The notes: a model not told the origin generated them from the letters alone. DNA of 64,000 nucleotides from Sphingomonadales bacterium (GCA_016872195.1 VHAT01000007.1:1-64000); one strand, 5' to 3'; counted from the first letter of the stretch, positions 1 through 9,036 are shown. Translations and numbers: made by a program.

Positions 1-502
1 CACCTCTACTTACGATGGCATCTCTATTGCCTGGAGTATTGCCGAATTCTTGCATAATAGTCCCGAGCAGCCGCTTACCGTCTTTGCCACCCACTACCAT
101 GAGCTTAATGAACTGGAGGCACAACTGGCCCGTGTAAAAAACTTTCATATTACACACCGGGAGGCTGGCAACAAGATCATATTCTTGCGCAAACTAGCCC
201 CCGGAGGAACCACCCATAGCTTTGGTATTCATGTGGCCAAGATGGCCGGTATGCCCGCATCCTTGACCCAGCGCGCAGAGGCCTTGTTGCGTCTGCTCGA
301 AAAAGGGCGAGATGCCGATGCCCTCGCAAGGGCGATTTCGGACAAAGAGGGCAGCCCACCCCAGGTGCAACTCTCGATCTTTGATGCCCATACCGAGACC
401 TTTCACACTATTCGGACCCTGTTGGGAGAGACCGATCTGAACCAACTAACCCCCCTGCAGGCCCTGATCAAATTGCAGGAAATCAAGGACAAACTCAGCT
501 AA
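1..502 (+). CDS. mutS: DNA mismatch repair protein MutS, C-terminal part (cut by window edge)
   Basis: MutS binds mispaired DNA and uses ATP hydrolysis to start repair. Reading frame 2 is open from the first base and begins with TSTYDGISIAWS, the segment just after the Walker B box of MutS. ATHYHEL follows, which is the conserved histidine switch region of the ATPase. The remaining part (PGGTTHSFGIHVAKMAGMP and a helical tail ending QEIKDKLS) is the dimerisation/C-terminal region. Only about 166 residues are present; the N-terminal mismatch-binding, connector and clamp domains lie upstream of the window. A TTG at position 50 is an internal leucine codon, not a start. The assignment is secure from the ATPase motifs. 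Confidence 0.95.
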   Translation, partial: TSTYDGISIAWSIAEFLHNSPEQPLTVFATHYHELNELEAQLARVKNFHITHREAGNKIIFLRKLAPGGTTHSFGIHVAKMAGMPASLTQRAEALLRLLEKGRDADALARAISDKEGSPPQVQLSIFDAHTETFHTIRTLLGETDLNQLTPLQALIKLQEIKDKLS

Positions 503-578
503 GAGGCCCTTTGGTTTCGAAAAGAGCAGTTTTTTCGTACAATCCAAAATTTCCATACTTTTACCAAAATTTTTCAGG

Positions 579-1085
579 ATGAAACTGCTTAAACCGACTG
601 TTTACTTCTTATTGATCGCGGTACTATCTCTTACCCTTGCCTCTTGCGATCGGGATGCCGACCTATACGTCAGAAAAGAGTACAGAAAAGATGATGTACC
701 GCTTACCGGTGCACTCAATTTTCCTCCTTCTACTTCTCCTGCACTCGGCAAAATGAACATACATTATAACACGACGACCAAACTGTTGACCTACACGATC
801 AGCTGGTCGGGTCTTACCGGTGCGGTAACGGGCGCCTCCATACATGGTATGGCTCCTACCGGTTTTGCTGCAAACCCTGTACAAAACTTTATTACCTCTT
901 CTAATTTATCGTCCATCACCCGTTGTGCCACGGTAACCACTACGAGTTGCGGTTCTGTCAGCGGCAGACTTTTTGCAGATGGTGTTGTCGTTACAGAACA
1001 AAATATCCTCAACGGCGTTTATTATGTGAGCATTCGTACGGCTGCCAACCCAATGGGAGAGATCAGAGCCCAGATCAAATTCTAA
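579..1085 (+). CDS. CHRD domain lipoprotein
   Basis: A 168-residue exported lipoprotein. The first 23 residues form a lipoprotein signal with lipobox LASC, so Cys23 is the likely lipidated residue. The rest matches the CHRD pattern known from chordin and many bacterial surface proteins: GALNFPP near the start, an internal ASIHG element, and a C-terminal YYVSIRT...GEIRAQIKF strand. CHRD domains are beta-rich and their bacterial role is unknown. The gene stands alone 76 bp after mutS and is followed at once by a strong hairpin terminator, so it is probably monocistronic. A TACTTTTA sequence in the leader is a weak version of the Bacteroidota -7 box. Function beyond an envelope lipoprotein cannot be stated. 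Confidence 0.8.
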   Translation: MKLLKPTVYFLLIAVLSLTLASCDRDADLYVRKEYRKDDVPLTGALNFPPSTSPALGKMNIHYNTTTKLLTYTISWSGLTGAVTGASIHGMAPTGFAANPVQNFITSSNLSSITRCATVTTTSCGSVSGRLFADGVVVTEQNILNGVYYVSIRTAANPMGEIRAQIKF

Positions 1086-1105
1086 TCGATAGCTAAAAAA
1101 ATATT

Positions 1106-1135
1106 AAACCCTGCCCTAAAAAGGCAGGGTTTTTT
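1106..1135 (+). terminator. Rho-independent terminator after the CHRD lipoprotein gene
   Basis: A perfect 10-bp stem (AAACCCTGCC at 1106-1115 paired with GGCAGGGTTT at 1123-1132) with a 7-nt loop is followed by a T-run. It sits 20 bp after the CHRD stop codon. An A-run on the left side means it could also stop transcripts of the convergent SET-domain gene. Confidence 0.9.
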
Positions 1136-1166
1136 GTGCAGTAACATTTCGCTTTGGCCTTTGTAC

Positions 1167-1550
1167 CTAGTGGGAATGGAACCAAACCGGCCGCTGGTCA
1201 TCAAAATGACCATGATAATTGATGAATAATTCCTCTCCTATGGCAATGGCACGAACGGTGCGAATGGAGATTTGCAGGGAATCAAAATCCATCTCATACT
1301 CGCAATTGCTGGGACAAGCATGGTTGTATATCGGTACATAGCCGAGCGCCATGCAGCATTGCCGATGCGCCGGATCCCACTCAAAAATATAATCATGCAA
1401 TAGGGTCTGATCCAATAAGACACGATCCGCTGCATCCAATACGATTACCGGTGAACATTCTATAAGTTGACCGGGCTCCAATTCCTGACGGGTAAAGACT
1501 CCTCGACCTCTCAATGGACTTGGGGCAATAAACAACGAAGGCAATAGCAT
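1167..1550 (-). CDS. Small SET-domain protein (putative lysine methyltransferase)
   Basis: A 127-residue protein consisting almost only of a SET domain, the fold of S-adenosylmethionine-dependent protein lysine methyltransferases. Visible motifs are GRGVF (15-19), YNHACPSNCEY (75-85, the NHxCxPN-type cofactor motif) and GEELFINY (105-112, the GEELxxDY-type motif with Asn instead of Asp). I chose the ATG at 1550 because the protein then begins directly at the first SET strand. The longer reading frame from 1634 would overlap the divergent mgtE start. Post-SET cysteines are absent (the C-terminus is FHSH). Bacterial stand-alone SET proteins of this size are known but their substrates are mostly unknown. 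It is convergent with the CHRD gene. Confidence 0.8.
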   Translation of the reverse strand: MLLPSLFIAPSPLRGRGVFTRQELEPGQLIECSPVIVLDAADRVLLDQTLLHDYIFEWDPAHRQCCMALGYVPIYNHACPSNCEYEMDFDSLQISIRTVRAIAIGEELFINYHGHFDDQRPVWFHSH

Positions 1551-1585
1551 AACAAATGGTACTACGAAGTACGCATATTCCTTTG

Positions 1586-1593
1586 TACTTTTG
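1586..1593 (+). promoter_or_regulatory. Candidate -7 box (TACTTTTG) of mgtE
   Basis: An exact match to the Bacteroidota -7 consensus TAnnTTTG ends four bases before the mgtE ATG. Transcription would start at or next to the start codon, implying a leaderless or nearly leaderless mRNA. No clear -33 TTG element is visible, so this stays tentative. Confidence 0.4.
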
Positions 1594-1597
1594 ACGC

Positions 1598-2986
1598 ATG
1601 TCCGCAGAGGAAATAAAAGCGTTACTGGCCTCACAATTCGAGGGGTTGCTCCAATCCGGAGATCCGGTGGCCCTTCGCGATTTTTTGGACGACCAAAACA
1701 TCAGCGAAGTGGCCGAGCTGGTCGATGTGTATCCCGATGAGGATATCACGATCATAACCGCCATGTCGATGCATCGGGCCGCCAGCGTTTTTAAGATCTT
1801 GGATATCTCCTCTCAAAAAAGTATCATCCACAAATTACCGGCCTCGGTAACAGCCTCCTTGCTCAACGAACTACCCGCCGACGACCGGACCGACTTTCTG
1901 GAAGAACTGCCCAGTAACGTAGTGCGTGAGCTCATCAAATTACTTGATCCCGAAGAGCGTAAGATCACCCTTTCTCTACTGGGCTACCCCGAAAACAGTA
2001 TCGGACGGCTGATGACACCTGATTATGTATATGTCTATGCTGCCGATACGATCGAACAAGTCTTTGCCACGATCCGTAAATATGGAAAAGATAGCGAGAC
2101 CATCAACGTTATTTATGTAATCAACGAAAAAGGTGAACTGATAGATGATATTCGAATCAGTGATATCATCCTCAGTGATCCCAACAAGAGAGTAGAGGAA
2201 CTCATTGACGGACGCGTGATCGCTCTTCATCCCGAAGACGACCAGGAAACAGCCGGAGAGATCTTTAAAATGAATAACCGGGTAGCCTTACCCGTGGTCA
2301 GCCAGAGCAATAAACTACTGGGGATTGTAACCATCGACGATATCCTGTGGGTAACCAGTGAAGAGTTCAGCGAAGACATGCAAAAAATGGGAGGTACTGC
2401 CGTTCTCGAAGAACCCTATTTGGATATCCCCCTGCTAAAACTGTATAAAAAAAGGATCATCTGGTTATTGATCCTGTTCGTGGGAGAAACCTTTACCATT
2501 GCGGCCATGTCCGGCTTTCAACAAACCCTGGAACATGTCTTGGTATTGTCCACTTTTATTCCGCTTATTATTTCCAGCGGTGGTAATAGCGGATCGCAGG
2601 CAGCCACGCTGATCATCCAGGCGCTAGCCTTGGGCGAGATCACCATTCATGACTGGTGGCGCATTGCCAGAAGAGAGATCAAGTCAGGATTCTTTATGGG
2701 ACTTACGCTCGGGGTACTTGGCTATTTGATCGTGATGGCCGGGCATTTTTTCTTGGGACTTTTTGGACCTCACTATGCGACCGTGGGCCTGGCCATTGGA
2801 ACAGCCCTTACGGGCGTAGTGCTTTGGGGAACCATGATGGGATCTATGTTACCTCTTTTTCTCAAGCGAATGGGAGCCGACCCAGCCACTTCGTCTACCC
2901 CCTTTATTGCAACACTGGTTGATGTTACAGGACTGTTAATCTATTTTGGAACGGCCTACTTGATGTTGAAGGACCTACTCTTCTGA
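1598..2986 (+). CDS. mgtE: Magnesium transporter MgtE
   Basis: MgtE is a Mg2+-gated magnesium channel of the inner membrane. At 462 residues it has the standard length and order: an N-terminal helical MgtE_N superhelix (about 1-120, with ALLASQFEGLL and LPADDRTDFLEELP), a pair of CBS domains (about 130-250, starting at IGRLMTPDY), and a five-helix membrane domain (about 275-460). The pore signature is visible as SSGGNSGSQAATLIIQALALG. Start ATG at 1598 matches the usual N-terminus. The gene is divergent from the SET gene with a 47-bp gap and is followed by a 110-bp intergenic region with the glmS promoter. In the family, the N-domain and CBS domains bind Mg2+ and close the pore when the ion is abundant. 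Confidence 0.95.
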   Translation: MSAEEIKALLASQFEGLLQSGDPVALRDFLDDQNISEVAELVDVYPDEDITIITAMSMHRAASVFKILDISSQKSIIHKLPASVTASLLNELPADDRTDFLEELPSNVVRELIKLLDPEERKITLSLLGYPENSIGRLMTPDYVYVYAADTIEQVFATIRKYGKDSETINVIYVINEKGELIDDIRISDIILSDPNKRVEELIDGRVIALHPEDDQETAGEIFKMNNRVALPVVSQSNKLLGIVTIDDILWVTSEEFSEDMQKMGGTAVLEEPYLDIPLLKLYKKRIIWLLILFVGETFTIAAMSGFQQTLEHVLVLSTFIPLIISSGGNSGSQAATLIIQALALGEITIHDWWRIARREIKSGFFMGLTLGVLGYLIVMAGHFFLGLFGPHYATVGLAIGTALTGVVLWGTMMGSMLPLFLKRMGADPATSSTPFIATLVDVTGLLIYFGTAYLMLKDLLF

Positions 2987-3070
2987 TTCAGAACAAGATA
3001 AGGGTTACTATGTAGCATTTATTTTAATGCGGTTTTCTGCCGTTTTACTGAATAGTATAGCAGAATAAGA

Positions 3071-3078
3071 TAGATTTG
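3071..3078 (+). promoter_or_regulatory. Candidate -7 box (TAGATTTG) of glmS
   Basis: An exact TAnnTTTG match lies 18 bp before the glmS ATG in the mgtE-glmS gap. A TTTTACTG segment ending about 20 bp upstream is a poor -33 element. Position and sequence resemble the boxes before ahcY, gcvP and the RRM gene in this window. Confidence 0.5.
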
Positions 3079-3096
3079 CCGCACTAATTCTACAGT

Positions 3097-4932
3097 ATGT
3101 GCGGAATCGTAGGGTATACAGGACTTCGTGATGCCTATCCCATTGTTATAAAAGGCCTTAAGCGACTAGAATACCGAGGCTACGACAGCACAGGGGTTGC
3201 CCTGATGAGCGATACCCTAAGGGTCTATAAAAAAATGGGGAAAGTAGCCTCCTTAGAGGAGATTACCCTAGGAAAAGAGTTGGGAGGAAACACGGGCATC
3301 GGACATACTCGCTGGGCAACCCATGGCGAACCCAGTGATCGCAATGCACATCCACATCTCTCTGCCAGCGGTAAGTTGGCCATGATCCACAATGGCATCA
3401 TTGAGAACTATGGTCAACTCAAGCAAGAATTAATTAACAAAGGCTACCAGCTCAAAAGCGATACCGACACAGAGGTATTATTGAACTTTATAGAGGAGAT
3501 CAAGAACAATAACGCTTGTTCATTGGAAGAGGCCATCCGAATTGCCCTCAAAAGAGTGACCGGCACCTATGTGATCTTACTGATCGATAGTGAAATGCCC
3601 GACACGATCATTGCAGCACGTAAAGGAAGCCCGCTGGTGATTGGCATTGGAAAAGGAGAACACTTTTTAGGCTCTGACGCCTCTCCGATGCTGGAGTACA
3701 CCAAAGAAGTAGTGTACGTAAATGATTACGAATTGGCCATTGTAAAACCCCAGGAATTAATCTTGAAGAATCTGGGTAACGAACGCCTGACTCCCTACGT
3801 GCAAAAATTGGACATTGAATTAGCCGCCATTGAGAAAGGAGGATACGAACACTTTATGCTCAAAGAAATTTTTGAGCAGCCAAAGACCATCTTTGATTGT
3901 TTGCGCGGAAGATTGCACGCCGATACCGGCACCATTACACTCAGCGGCATCGAGCAATACAGCAAAGCCTTGCAAAAGGCCAACCGCATTGTAATGATCG
4001 CTTGTGGGACCAGTTGGCATGCCGGCTTAACGGCAGAGTACATATTTGAGGAATGCTGCCGCTTGAATGTCGAAGTAGAATATGCCTCTGAGTTTCGCTA
4101 TCGCAATCCGGTGATCCATCCCGGTGATATCATTTTGGCCATTTCACAAAGTGGAGAAACGGCCGATACCCTGGTGGCCATCGAAAATGCCAAGGCAAAA
4201 GGAGCCATCATATTGGGCGTGGTCAATGTAGTGGGCTCTTCGATAGCCCGAATGAGTCATGCCGGTGCGTACACCCATGCCGGACCCGAGATCGGCGTAG
4301 CCTCCACCAAGGCCTTTACCGCACAATTAGCGGTACTTACCATGATCGCCTTCAAGATCGGTCAACTCAGAAATACGATCAGTCAAGAAAGACTCTCCGC
4401 ATTACTGCACGAACTGGAAGCGATCCCCGCTAAAGTCGAAAAGATCCTTTCGTATGTGGAGCCAATAAAGAAGATTGCCAAGCAATATGCACAGGCCCGG
4501 GATTTTCTCTATCTCGGAAGAGGCTATAATTTTCCCGTGGCACTCGAGGGCGCCCTGAAGCTAAAAGAGATCTCTTATATCCATGCAGAAGGGTATCCCG
4601 CTGCCGAGATGAAACACGGTCCTATTGCCCTGGTAGATGAACAACTCCCGGTTGTGGTCGTTGCCACCAGAGATTCATACCACGAAAAGGTACTTAGTAA
4701 CATGCAAGAGATAAAGGCCAGAAAAGGCCGTGTCATCGGGATAATTACCGAAGAAGATACGGCAGCCTTGGAATTATGTGAGGCCGCGCTACATGTACCC
4801 GCCGCAGATGAGATGCTGGCTCCCATGCTCAATGTGATTCCCTTGCAACTACTCGCCTACTACATTGGAGTCGAAAAAGGTTGTGATGTAGATAAACCGC
4901 GCAACCTTGCCAAATCCGTAACCGTAGAATAG
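3097..4932 (+). CDS. glmS: Glutamine--fructose-6-phosphate aminotransferase (isomerising)
   Basis: GlmS makes glucosamine-6-phosphate from fructose-6-phosphate and glutamine, the entry step to UDP-GlcNAc for peptidoglycan and lipid A. The 611-residue protein begins MCGIVGYTG, giving Cys2 as the glutaminase nucleophile after Met removal. It contains RGYDSTG and GHTRWATHG of the class II glutamine amidotransferase domain (about 2-225). Two SIS sugar-isomerase domains follow (about 285-420 with SQSGETADT, and 455-600), and it ends KSVTVE as the family does. Length and motifs are canonical. The DUF4954 gene follows 43 bp later on the same strand, so the two are probably co-transcribed. Confidence 0.97.
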   Translation: MCGIVGYTGLRDAYPIVIKGLKRLEYRGYDSTGVALMSDTLRVYKKMGKVASLEEITLGKELGGNTGIGHTRWATHGEPSDRNAHPHLSASGKLAMIHNGIIENYGQLKQELINKGYQLKSDTDTEVLLNFIEEIKNNNACSLEEAIRIALKRVTGTYVILLIDSEMPDTIIAARKGSPLVIGIGKGEHFLGSDASPMLEYTKEVVYVNDYELAIVKPQELILKNLGNERLTPYVQKLDIELAAIEKGGYEHFMLKEIFEQPKTIFDCLRGRLHADTGTITLSGIEQYSKALQKANRIVMIACGTSWHAGLTAEYIFEECCRLNVEVEYASEFRYRNPVIHPGDIILAISQSGETADTLVAIENAKAKGAIILGVVNVVGSSIARMSHAGAYTHAGPEIGVASTKAFTAQLAVLTMIAFKIGQLRNTISQERLSALLHELEAIPAKVEKILSYVEPIKKIAKQYAQARDFLYLGRGYNFPVALEGALKLKEISYIHAEGYPAAEMKHGPIALVDEQLPVVVVATRDSYHEKVLSNMQEIKARKGRVIGIITEEDTAALELCEAALHVPAADEMLAPMLNVIPLQLLAYYIGVEKGCDVDKPRNLAKSVTVE

Positions 4933-4975
4933 CCATTACTACCTATTTGCAGACCTAACCCTCAAAACCAGCCCT

Positions 4976-7189
4976 ATGAATAGTATTAATAAGCAACCGG
5001 TTTCTTCACTGGGGTTTAGTTTTATCGAAAAGCCGTACCTCCCCAAGGGAAAAGACGAATACTATTTACGCGACCGGCAACATCGCAGCACAAAGACCTA
5101 CCGTAAACTCAATGCAAAAGAGATACAGATCCTTCAAAAGAACGATAACAGTGCCGATGATTGGAACAATGTAGAGGTAACCGATGCCTTTGATCCCCGT
5201 CTGATCAAGCGTTGCACTTTCTTTGGGCGTAACCGCATTGGAAAACTGGAACCTCTTTTTCATGAGTTCAATAACCTGCGCATGCCCGTGGGGATCTACA
5301 ACAGCACCATCATTAGCTGTGATCTAGGAGACAATGTGGTCATCGATCAGATCAGTTTTATGAGTCATTATATTGTCGGGGACGATGTAATGCTGGTCAA
5401 TATCAAAGAACTTTCAGTATCCAATCATGCGAAATTTGGAAATGGTATTGTGAAGAATGGAGAGGACGAATCGGTTCGCATCTGGATGGAGATCTGTAAC
5501 GAGAATGGTGGCCGCAAAGTACTCCCCTTCAATGGGATGTTGGCAGCGGATGCCTGGATCTGGTCAAAACACCGGGGCGATAACGCACTGCTGGATAAAC
5601 TTAAAGAATTTACCGATTACAAGTTCGACCGCAAAAGAGGTTACTATGGAAAGATCGGTGCCCGTACCGTTATCAAGAACTGCGATATCGTCAAAGATGT
5701 TTGGATCGGAAGCGATGCTTATATCAAAGGAGCCAATAAACTCAAAAACCTGACCATCTCTTCAGATGAGCAAGCCTCTACACAGATCGGTGAGGGTTGC
5801 GAATTGGTCAATGGTATTATTGGGGTCGGTTGTCGGATCTTCTATGGCGTCAAGGCCGTTCGCTTTATTATGGGGAGTCATTCGCAGCTAAAATATGGCG
5901 CCCGTTTGATCAACTCTTATCTGGGAGACAACTCTACTATTTCTTGCTGCGAGGTGCTCAACTCGTTGATCTTTCCGGGTCACGAGCAGCATCATAACAA
6001 TTCCTTTCTTTGCGCCGCCCTTGTACAAGGCCAAAGTAATATGGCGGCCGGCGCCACCATCGGATCCAATCACAATTCAAGGGCCGCCGACGGAGAACTG
6101 ATCGCCAGCCGCGGGTTTTGGCCAGCGCTATGCGTAAGCATAAAACACAATTCGGTTTTTGCTTCGTATACCATGATCGCCAAGGGGGATTACCCCTACG
6201 AATTACATATTCCATTTCCCTTTTCGCTGGTCAGCAACCACGCAGACACCAACGAGTTGGCCATTTTACCAGGCTATTGGTTCATGTACAACCTGTATGC
6301 GCTGGCGCGAAACAGTGAAAAATACAAGACCAGAGACCAACGGATAGACCGCTCTATTTATCTCGAATACGATTACCTGGCTCCCGACACGGTCAACGAA
6401 CTACTCACCGGACTATCCCTTTTAAAAGAAGCCACGGGTCGGGCTTATGCCGTCGCCTCCCAACAAAAGATAGCTGCCAAACAACTTCTGAAAAAAGGAG
6501 AGTGGCTGCTCGAGAATAATACTGCGTACGTTGATCAGCTCACTATCCTCGCTACCGGATCAGAGAATAGTAAAAGAAAGGTCAAGATTCTTAAAACCAG
6601 TCAGGCCTACCGCCTCTACAAAAAAATGATCGTCTTTTATGCTGTTCAGCAATTACTCGAGGCCATGGCCAATGAAGACCATACTGCAAGATCAATTCGA
6701 GCCCTGCTCTTAAAAGCAAAAGGGAAAAGAATACCCTTTAAAAATATGGGCGGACAGTTGATCCCAGCGTCTTCTTTGGGCCAGCTACTAAAAATGATAA
6801 AAAGTGGTGCACTAAACGGCTGGGATGCCATACATGCCTGGTATCGCGAGCAATCGCTACGTTATCCCTCTCAAAAACAAACCCATGCCTTGGCCTCGCT
6901 ATGGGAAGTAACCGGACTAACCCGTTCGCAACTTACCAAACGATCACTACTGGCCATCGTGCAAGAAGCACTGGCGACCAACCGTTGGATCGAAGAACAA
7001 TTGATCGCCTCCAGAAGCAAAGATTATCAAAACCCGTTTCGAAAATTAGTCTATGATACGGAAAGGGAAATGAACGAAGTAATGGGAAAGCTCGCCGATA
7101 ACCCCTTTATTGCGCACTATCGCAAAAAGACAACGAAGTTCGAGAAGCAGGCAGCTTCTTTACTAAATATACTAAGCGCTAAGGACTGA
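4976..7189 (+). CDS. DUF4954 family protein with left-handed beta-helix-like repeats
   Basis: A 737-residue protein with no signal peptide, recognisable as DUF4954, a family seen in Bacteroidota and spirochaetes. The first half contains runs of hexapeptide-like segments (VGIYNSTIISCDLGDNVVID; ISFMSHYIVGDDVML; TQIGEGCELVNGIIGVGCRI) typical of a left-handed beta-helix as in sugar-nucleotide acyl- and nucleotidyltransferases. The conserved stretch NHAKFGNGIVKNGEDESVRI lies near residue 150. The C-terminal third is helical and charged. The enzymatic role is unknown. Its place directly behind glmS suggests a task in hexosamine or UDP-sugar metabolism; that is an inference from context only. Confidence 0.8.
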   Translation: MNSINKQPVSSLGFSFIEKPYLPKGKDEYYLRDRQHRSTKTYRKLNAKEIQILQKNDNSADDWNNVEVTDAFDPRLIKRCTFFGRNRIGKLEPLFHEFNNLRMPVGIYNSTIISCDLGDNVVIDQISFMSHYIVGDDVMLVNIKELSVSNHAKFGNGIVKNGEDESVRIWMEICNENGGRKVLPFNGMLAADAWIWSKHRGDNALLDKLKEFTDYKFDRKRGYYGKIGARTVIKNCDIVKDVWIGSDAYIKGANKLKNLTISSDEQASTQIGEGCELVNGIIGVGCRIFYGVKAVRFIMGSHSQLKYGARLINSYLGDNSTISCCEVLNSLIFPGHEQHHNNSFLCAALVQGQSNMAAGATIGSNHNSRAADGELIASRGFWPALCVSIKHNSVFASYTMIAKGDYPYELHIPFPFSLVSNHADTNELAILPGYWFMYNLYALARNSEKYKTRDQRIDRSIYLEYDYLAPDTVNELLTGLSLLKEATGRAYAVASQQKIAAKQLLKKGEWLLENNTAYVDQLTILATGSENSKRKVKILKTSQAYRLYKKMIVFYAVQQLLEAMANEDHTARSIRALLLKAKGKRIPFKNMGGQLIPASSLGQLLKMIKSGALNGWDAIHAWYREQSLRYPSQKQTHALASLWEVTGLTRSQLTKRSLLAIVQEALATNRWIEEQLIASRSKDYQNPFRKLVYDTEREMNEVMGKLADNPFIAHYRKKTTKFEKQAASLLNILSAKD

Positions 7190-7248
7190 TAAGCCCCCAA
7201 TTCACCGTATTACTTGAGCCATTCAACGTGACGCAAGGACGGGTAGGT

Positions 7249-7884
7249 TCAGGTATGAATGGGGATATTGTATTGAATGGCGAGCTCGCGTAATTCATAG
7301 ATCTTTTTTACACCGATCTTTTCCATAATACGAGAACGATGTGTTCCGATGGTGCTTCTATGCAATTGCATAATATCGGCTATATCGGTTAGTGCATATC
7401 CCTTGATCATAAAGGAGCAAACCTCCATTTCGCGCTGCGACAATCTGTCAAAGGGGTTTTCGGTGCGAGACAATAAGAAATCATCGGACATCTTCTGGAC
7501 CAAGCGATCACTTAACCAGAGTCCGCCGGAGAGTATCATTCGGATCGCCATGATCAATTCGGCGGGAGTGCTTCCCTTATTAACAAACCCCTTGACCCCA
7601 ACCCGTAAAAAACGTTTTGCATAGACCGTATCCGGGTTCATCGAAAACATCATGATAAGCTGTGACGGCTTCTTCGCCAGCATATAATCAATAACCGTAT
7701 GAATATTGGTATCGGGGATATTTATATCAAGAATGGCCAAGTCGAAATCCCCTTTTGAAAAACCGGCGATCGCCTCCTTGGCGGTCATACAAGAAAAAAA
7801 CTCCGCCTCTGGAAACTCCATTTTAAGGACCAACTCCAGCCCCTGTAAAGTAACGGAGTGATCATCGAGCAATAAAAAGCGCAT
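7249..7884 (-). CDS. NarL/LuxR-type response regulator
   Basis: A 211-residue two-component response regulator. The receiver domain (about 1-120) shows the acidic pair Asp7-Asp8, phospho-acceptor Asp53 in LAILDINIP, and a KG in the VNKG segment. The C-terminal LuxR helix-turn-helix (about 145-205) has LSQREMEV followed by LHRSTIGTHRSRIMEKIGV. I place the start at the ATG at 7884; one codon upstream is a TTG. No histidine kinase is adjacent, so this is an orphan regulator. The upstream intergenic region contains a 12-bp direct repeat that could be its own operator. It lies beside the glycan locus and may or may not control it. Confidence 0.9.
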   Translation of the reverse strand: MRFLLLDDHSVTLQGLELVLKMEFPEAEFFSCMTAKEAIAGFSKGDFDLAILDINIPDTNIHTVIDYMLAKKPSQLIMMFSMNPDTVYAKRFLRVGVKGFVNKGSTPAELIMAIRMILSGGLWLSDRLVQKMSDDFLLSRTENPFDRLSQREMEVCSFMIKGYALTDIADIMQLHRSTIGTHRSRIMEKIGVKKIYELRELAIQYNIPIHT

Positions 7885-7950
7885 CAAATCGGCGATTTAA
7901 ATAGGACTAGTAACATAGTCATACAAAATAGCCAACGATTTCAAATTTGG

Positions 7951-7984
7951 TTGTAGTTTTTTATTGAATAGTTTGTAGTTTTTT
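7951..7984. repeat. Two 12-bp direct repeats upstream of the response regulator gene
   Basis: TTGTAGTTTTTT occurs at 7951-7962 and again at 7973-7984. The copies start 22 bp apart, about two helical turns. They lie in the 128-bp gap between the 3' end of the NAGPA-like gene and the 5' end of the response regulator gene. This fits a tandem binding site for a dimeric regulator, but there is no direct evidence. Confidence 0.5.
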
Positions 7985-8012
7985 TTCGAAACTAAACTAA
8001 GTATGTCACAAT

Positions 8013-9032
8013 CTATCGCTGCTTGATCAAGAGCGCGCTAATAACAGGTCTCTCTACCCCATTATCTCCGGGTCTAATAGTAAGCTGATTGCCAATTACC
8101 ATAGAAGAAGAACCTCCTCCATCTAAATTCACAGCATCGGTGCAACCCAATGAGTTAAGCAATGAAGCGAGTTCCAGTAGCGTGATACCCGGATAACCTG
8201 CACTGGAATTATCTCCTTCTACTGCCATCAAAACGATCTTACCGCTCGTGGTATATCCCAGTGCAGTTCGAGGACGAGAACTATTATTATTGACATTTAT
8301 CAATTCTTCAATATCTGTAATCCTGACTACCCCTCCTCTCAGCAACATGGGAGATCCACCGATCGCTGACACCACATTCCAGGGACTTCCTCCCGTCGGA
8401 AAGCTTTCTGAAGGCACCGCCTGGGGGGCACTACCCTCGGCATTAGGACTGGGTGCAGGGTAAGCGTAAATATTATCATTACCGGAGCCCACCGAGTAAA
8501 TCCACGCGGTAACGGGCGCACCACTACTCGTTACTCCAAAAGCGGCCCTCGTTGGATAATACGACATAGAAGAAGCATTAAACAAACGGGTAACGGCTTT
8601 AATATTAGGGCTGCTGGTCACTCCATTGTATTTGATCAAACTATAAGATTGATTACCGCCATAAAAACCGCCATTGATGGCAACATAAACAAGCCCGGTT
8701 TCAGCAGAGGCGAATTGACTGGTTGTTTTGGCCGTTGCACTCATGACCGGCTTGAATTCAAATCGATTGGTGCCTGGATCAAAAGCAACACAATAAGCCT
8801 TTACTTTTTTACCATTGTATAGCGTATCAAAACTAAAGGCCTGCATTCCGGAAGGGAAATTAAGAGAGAGCGTTGCGGAATACTTCCAACCGGGAGCAAG
8901 TGTGATAATGGGCACCACAGGAGTGGGAGTACTGCCACCTCCTCCTCCCGTATTTCCGCCGCCCCCCGACGTCTTTGAGCAAGCCGTAAAAAGGACCAAA
9001 AACAAGCTCGGCAATAAATAAGCTCTTCGCAT
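8013..9032 (-). CDS. NAGPA-like phosphodiester glycosidase lipoprotein
   Basis: A 339-residue lipoprotein with signal and lipobox FTAC (Cys18), followed by a glycine/threonine/proline linker rich in GGGG. The rest matches the phosphodiester glycosidase (NAGPA, formerly DUF2233) domain: AINGGFYGG, then RTALGYT, then the hallmark NLDGGGSSSMV near residue 300. The family includes the mammalian uncovering enzyme, which removes GlcNAc from GlcNAc-1-phospho-mannose diesters. Bacterial members cleave sugar-phosphodiesters or related linkages. It is the last gene of a four-gene operon (MFS, DUF4434, GHL10, NAGPA) with a 4-bp gap to the GHL10 gene. Likely surface or periplasmic. Substrate is inferred, not shown. 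Confidence 0.85.
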   Translation of the reverse strand: MRRAYLLPSLFLVLFTACSKTSGGGGNTGGGGGSTPTPVVPIITLAPGWKYSATLSLNFPSGMQAFSFDTLYNGKKVKAYCVAFDPGTNRFEFKPVMSATAKTTSQFASAETGLVYVAINGGFYGGNQSYSLIKYNGVTSSPNIKAVTRLFNASSMSYYPTRAAFGVTSSGAPVTAWIYSVGSGNDNIYAYPAPSPNAEGSAPQAVPSESFPTGGSPWNVVSAIGGSPMLLRGGVVRITDIEELINVNNNSSRPRTALGYTTSGKIVLMAVEGDNSSAGYPGITLLELASLLNSLGCTDAVNLDGGGSSSMVIGNQLTIRPGDNGVERPVISALLIKQR

Positions 9033-9036
9033 GGTG

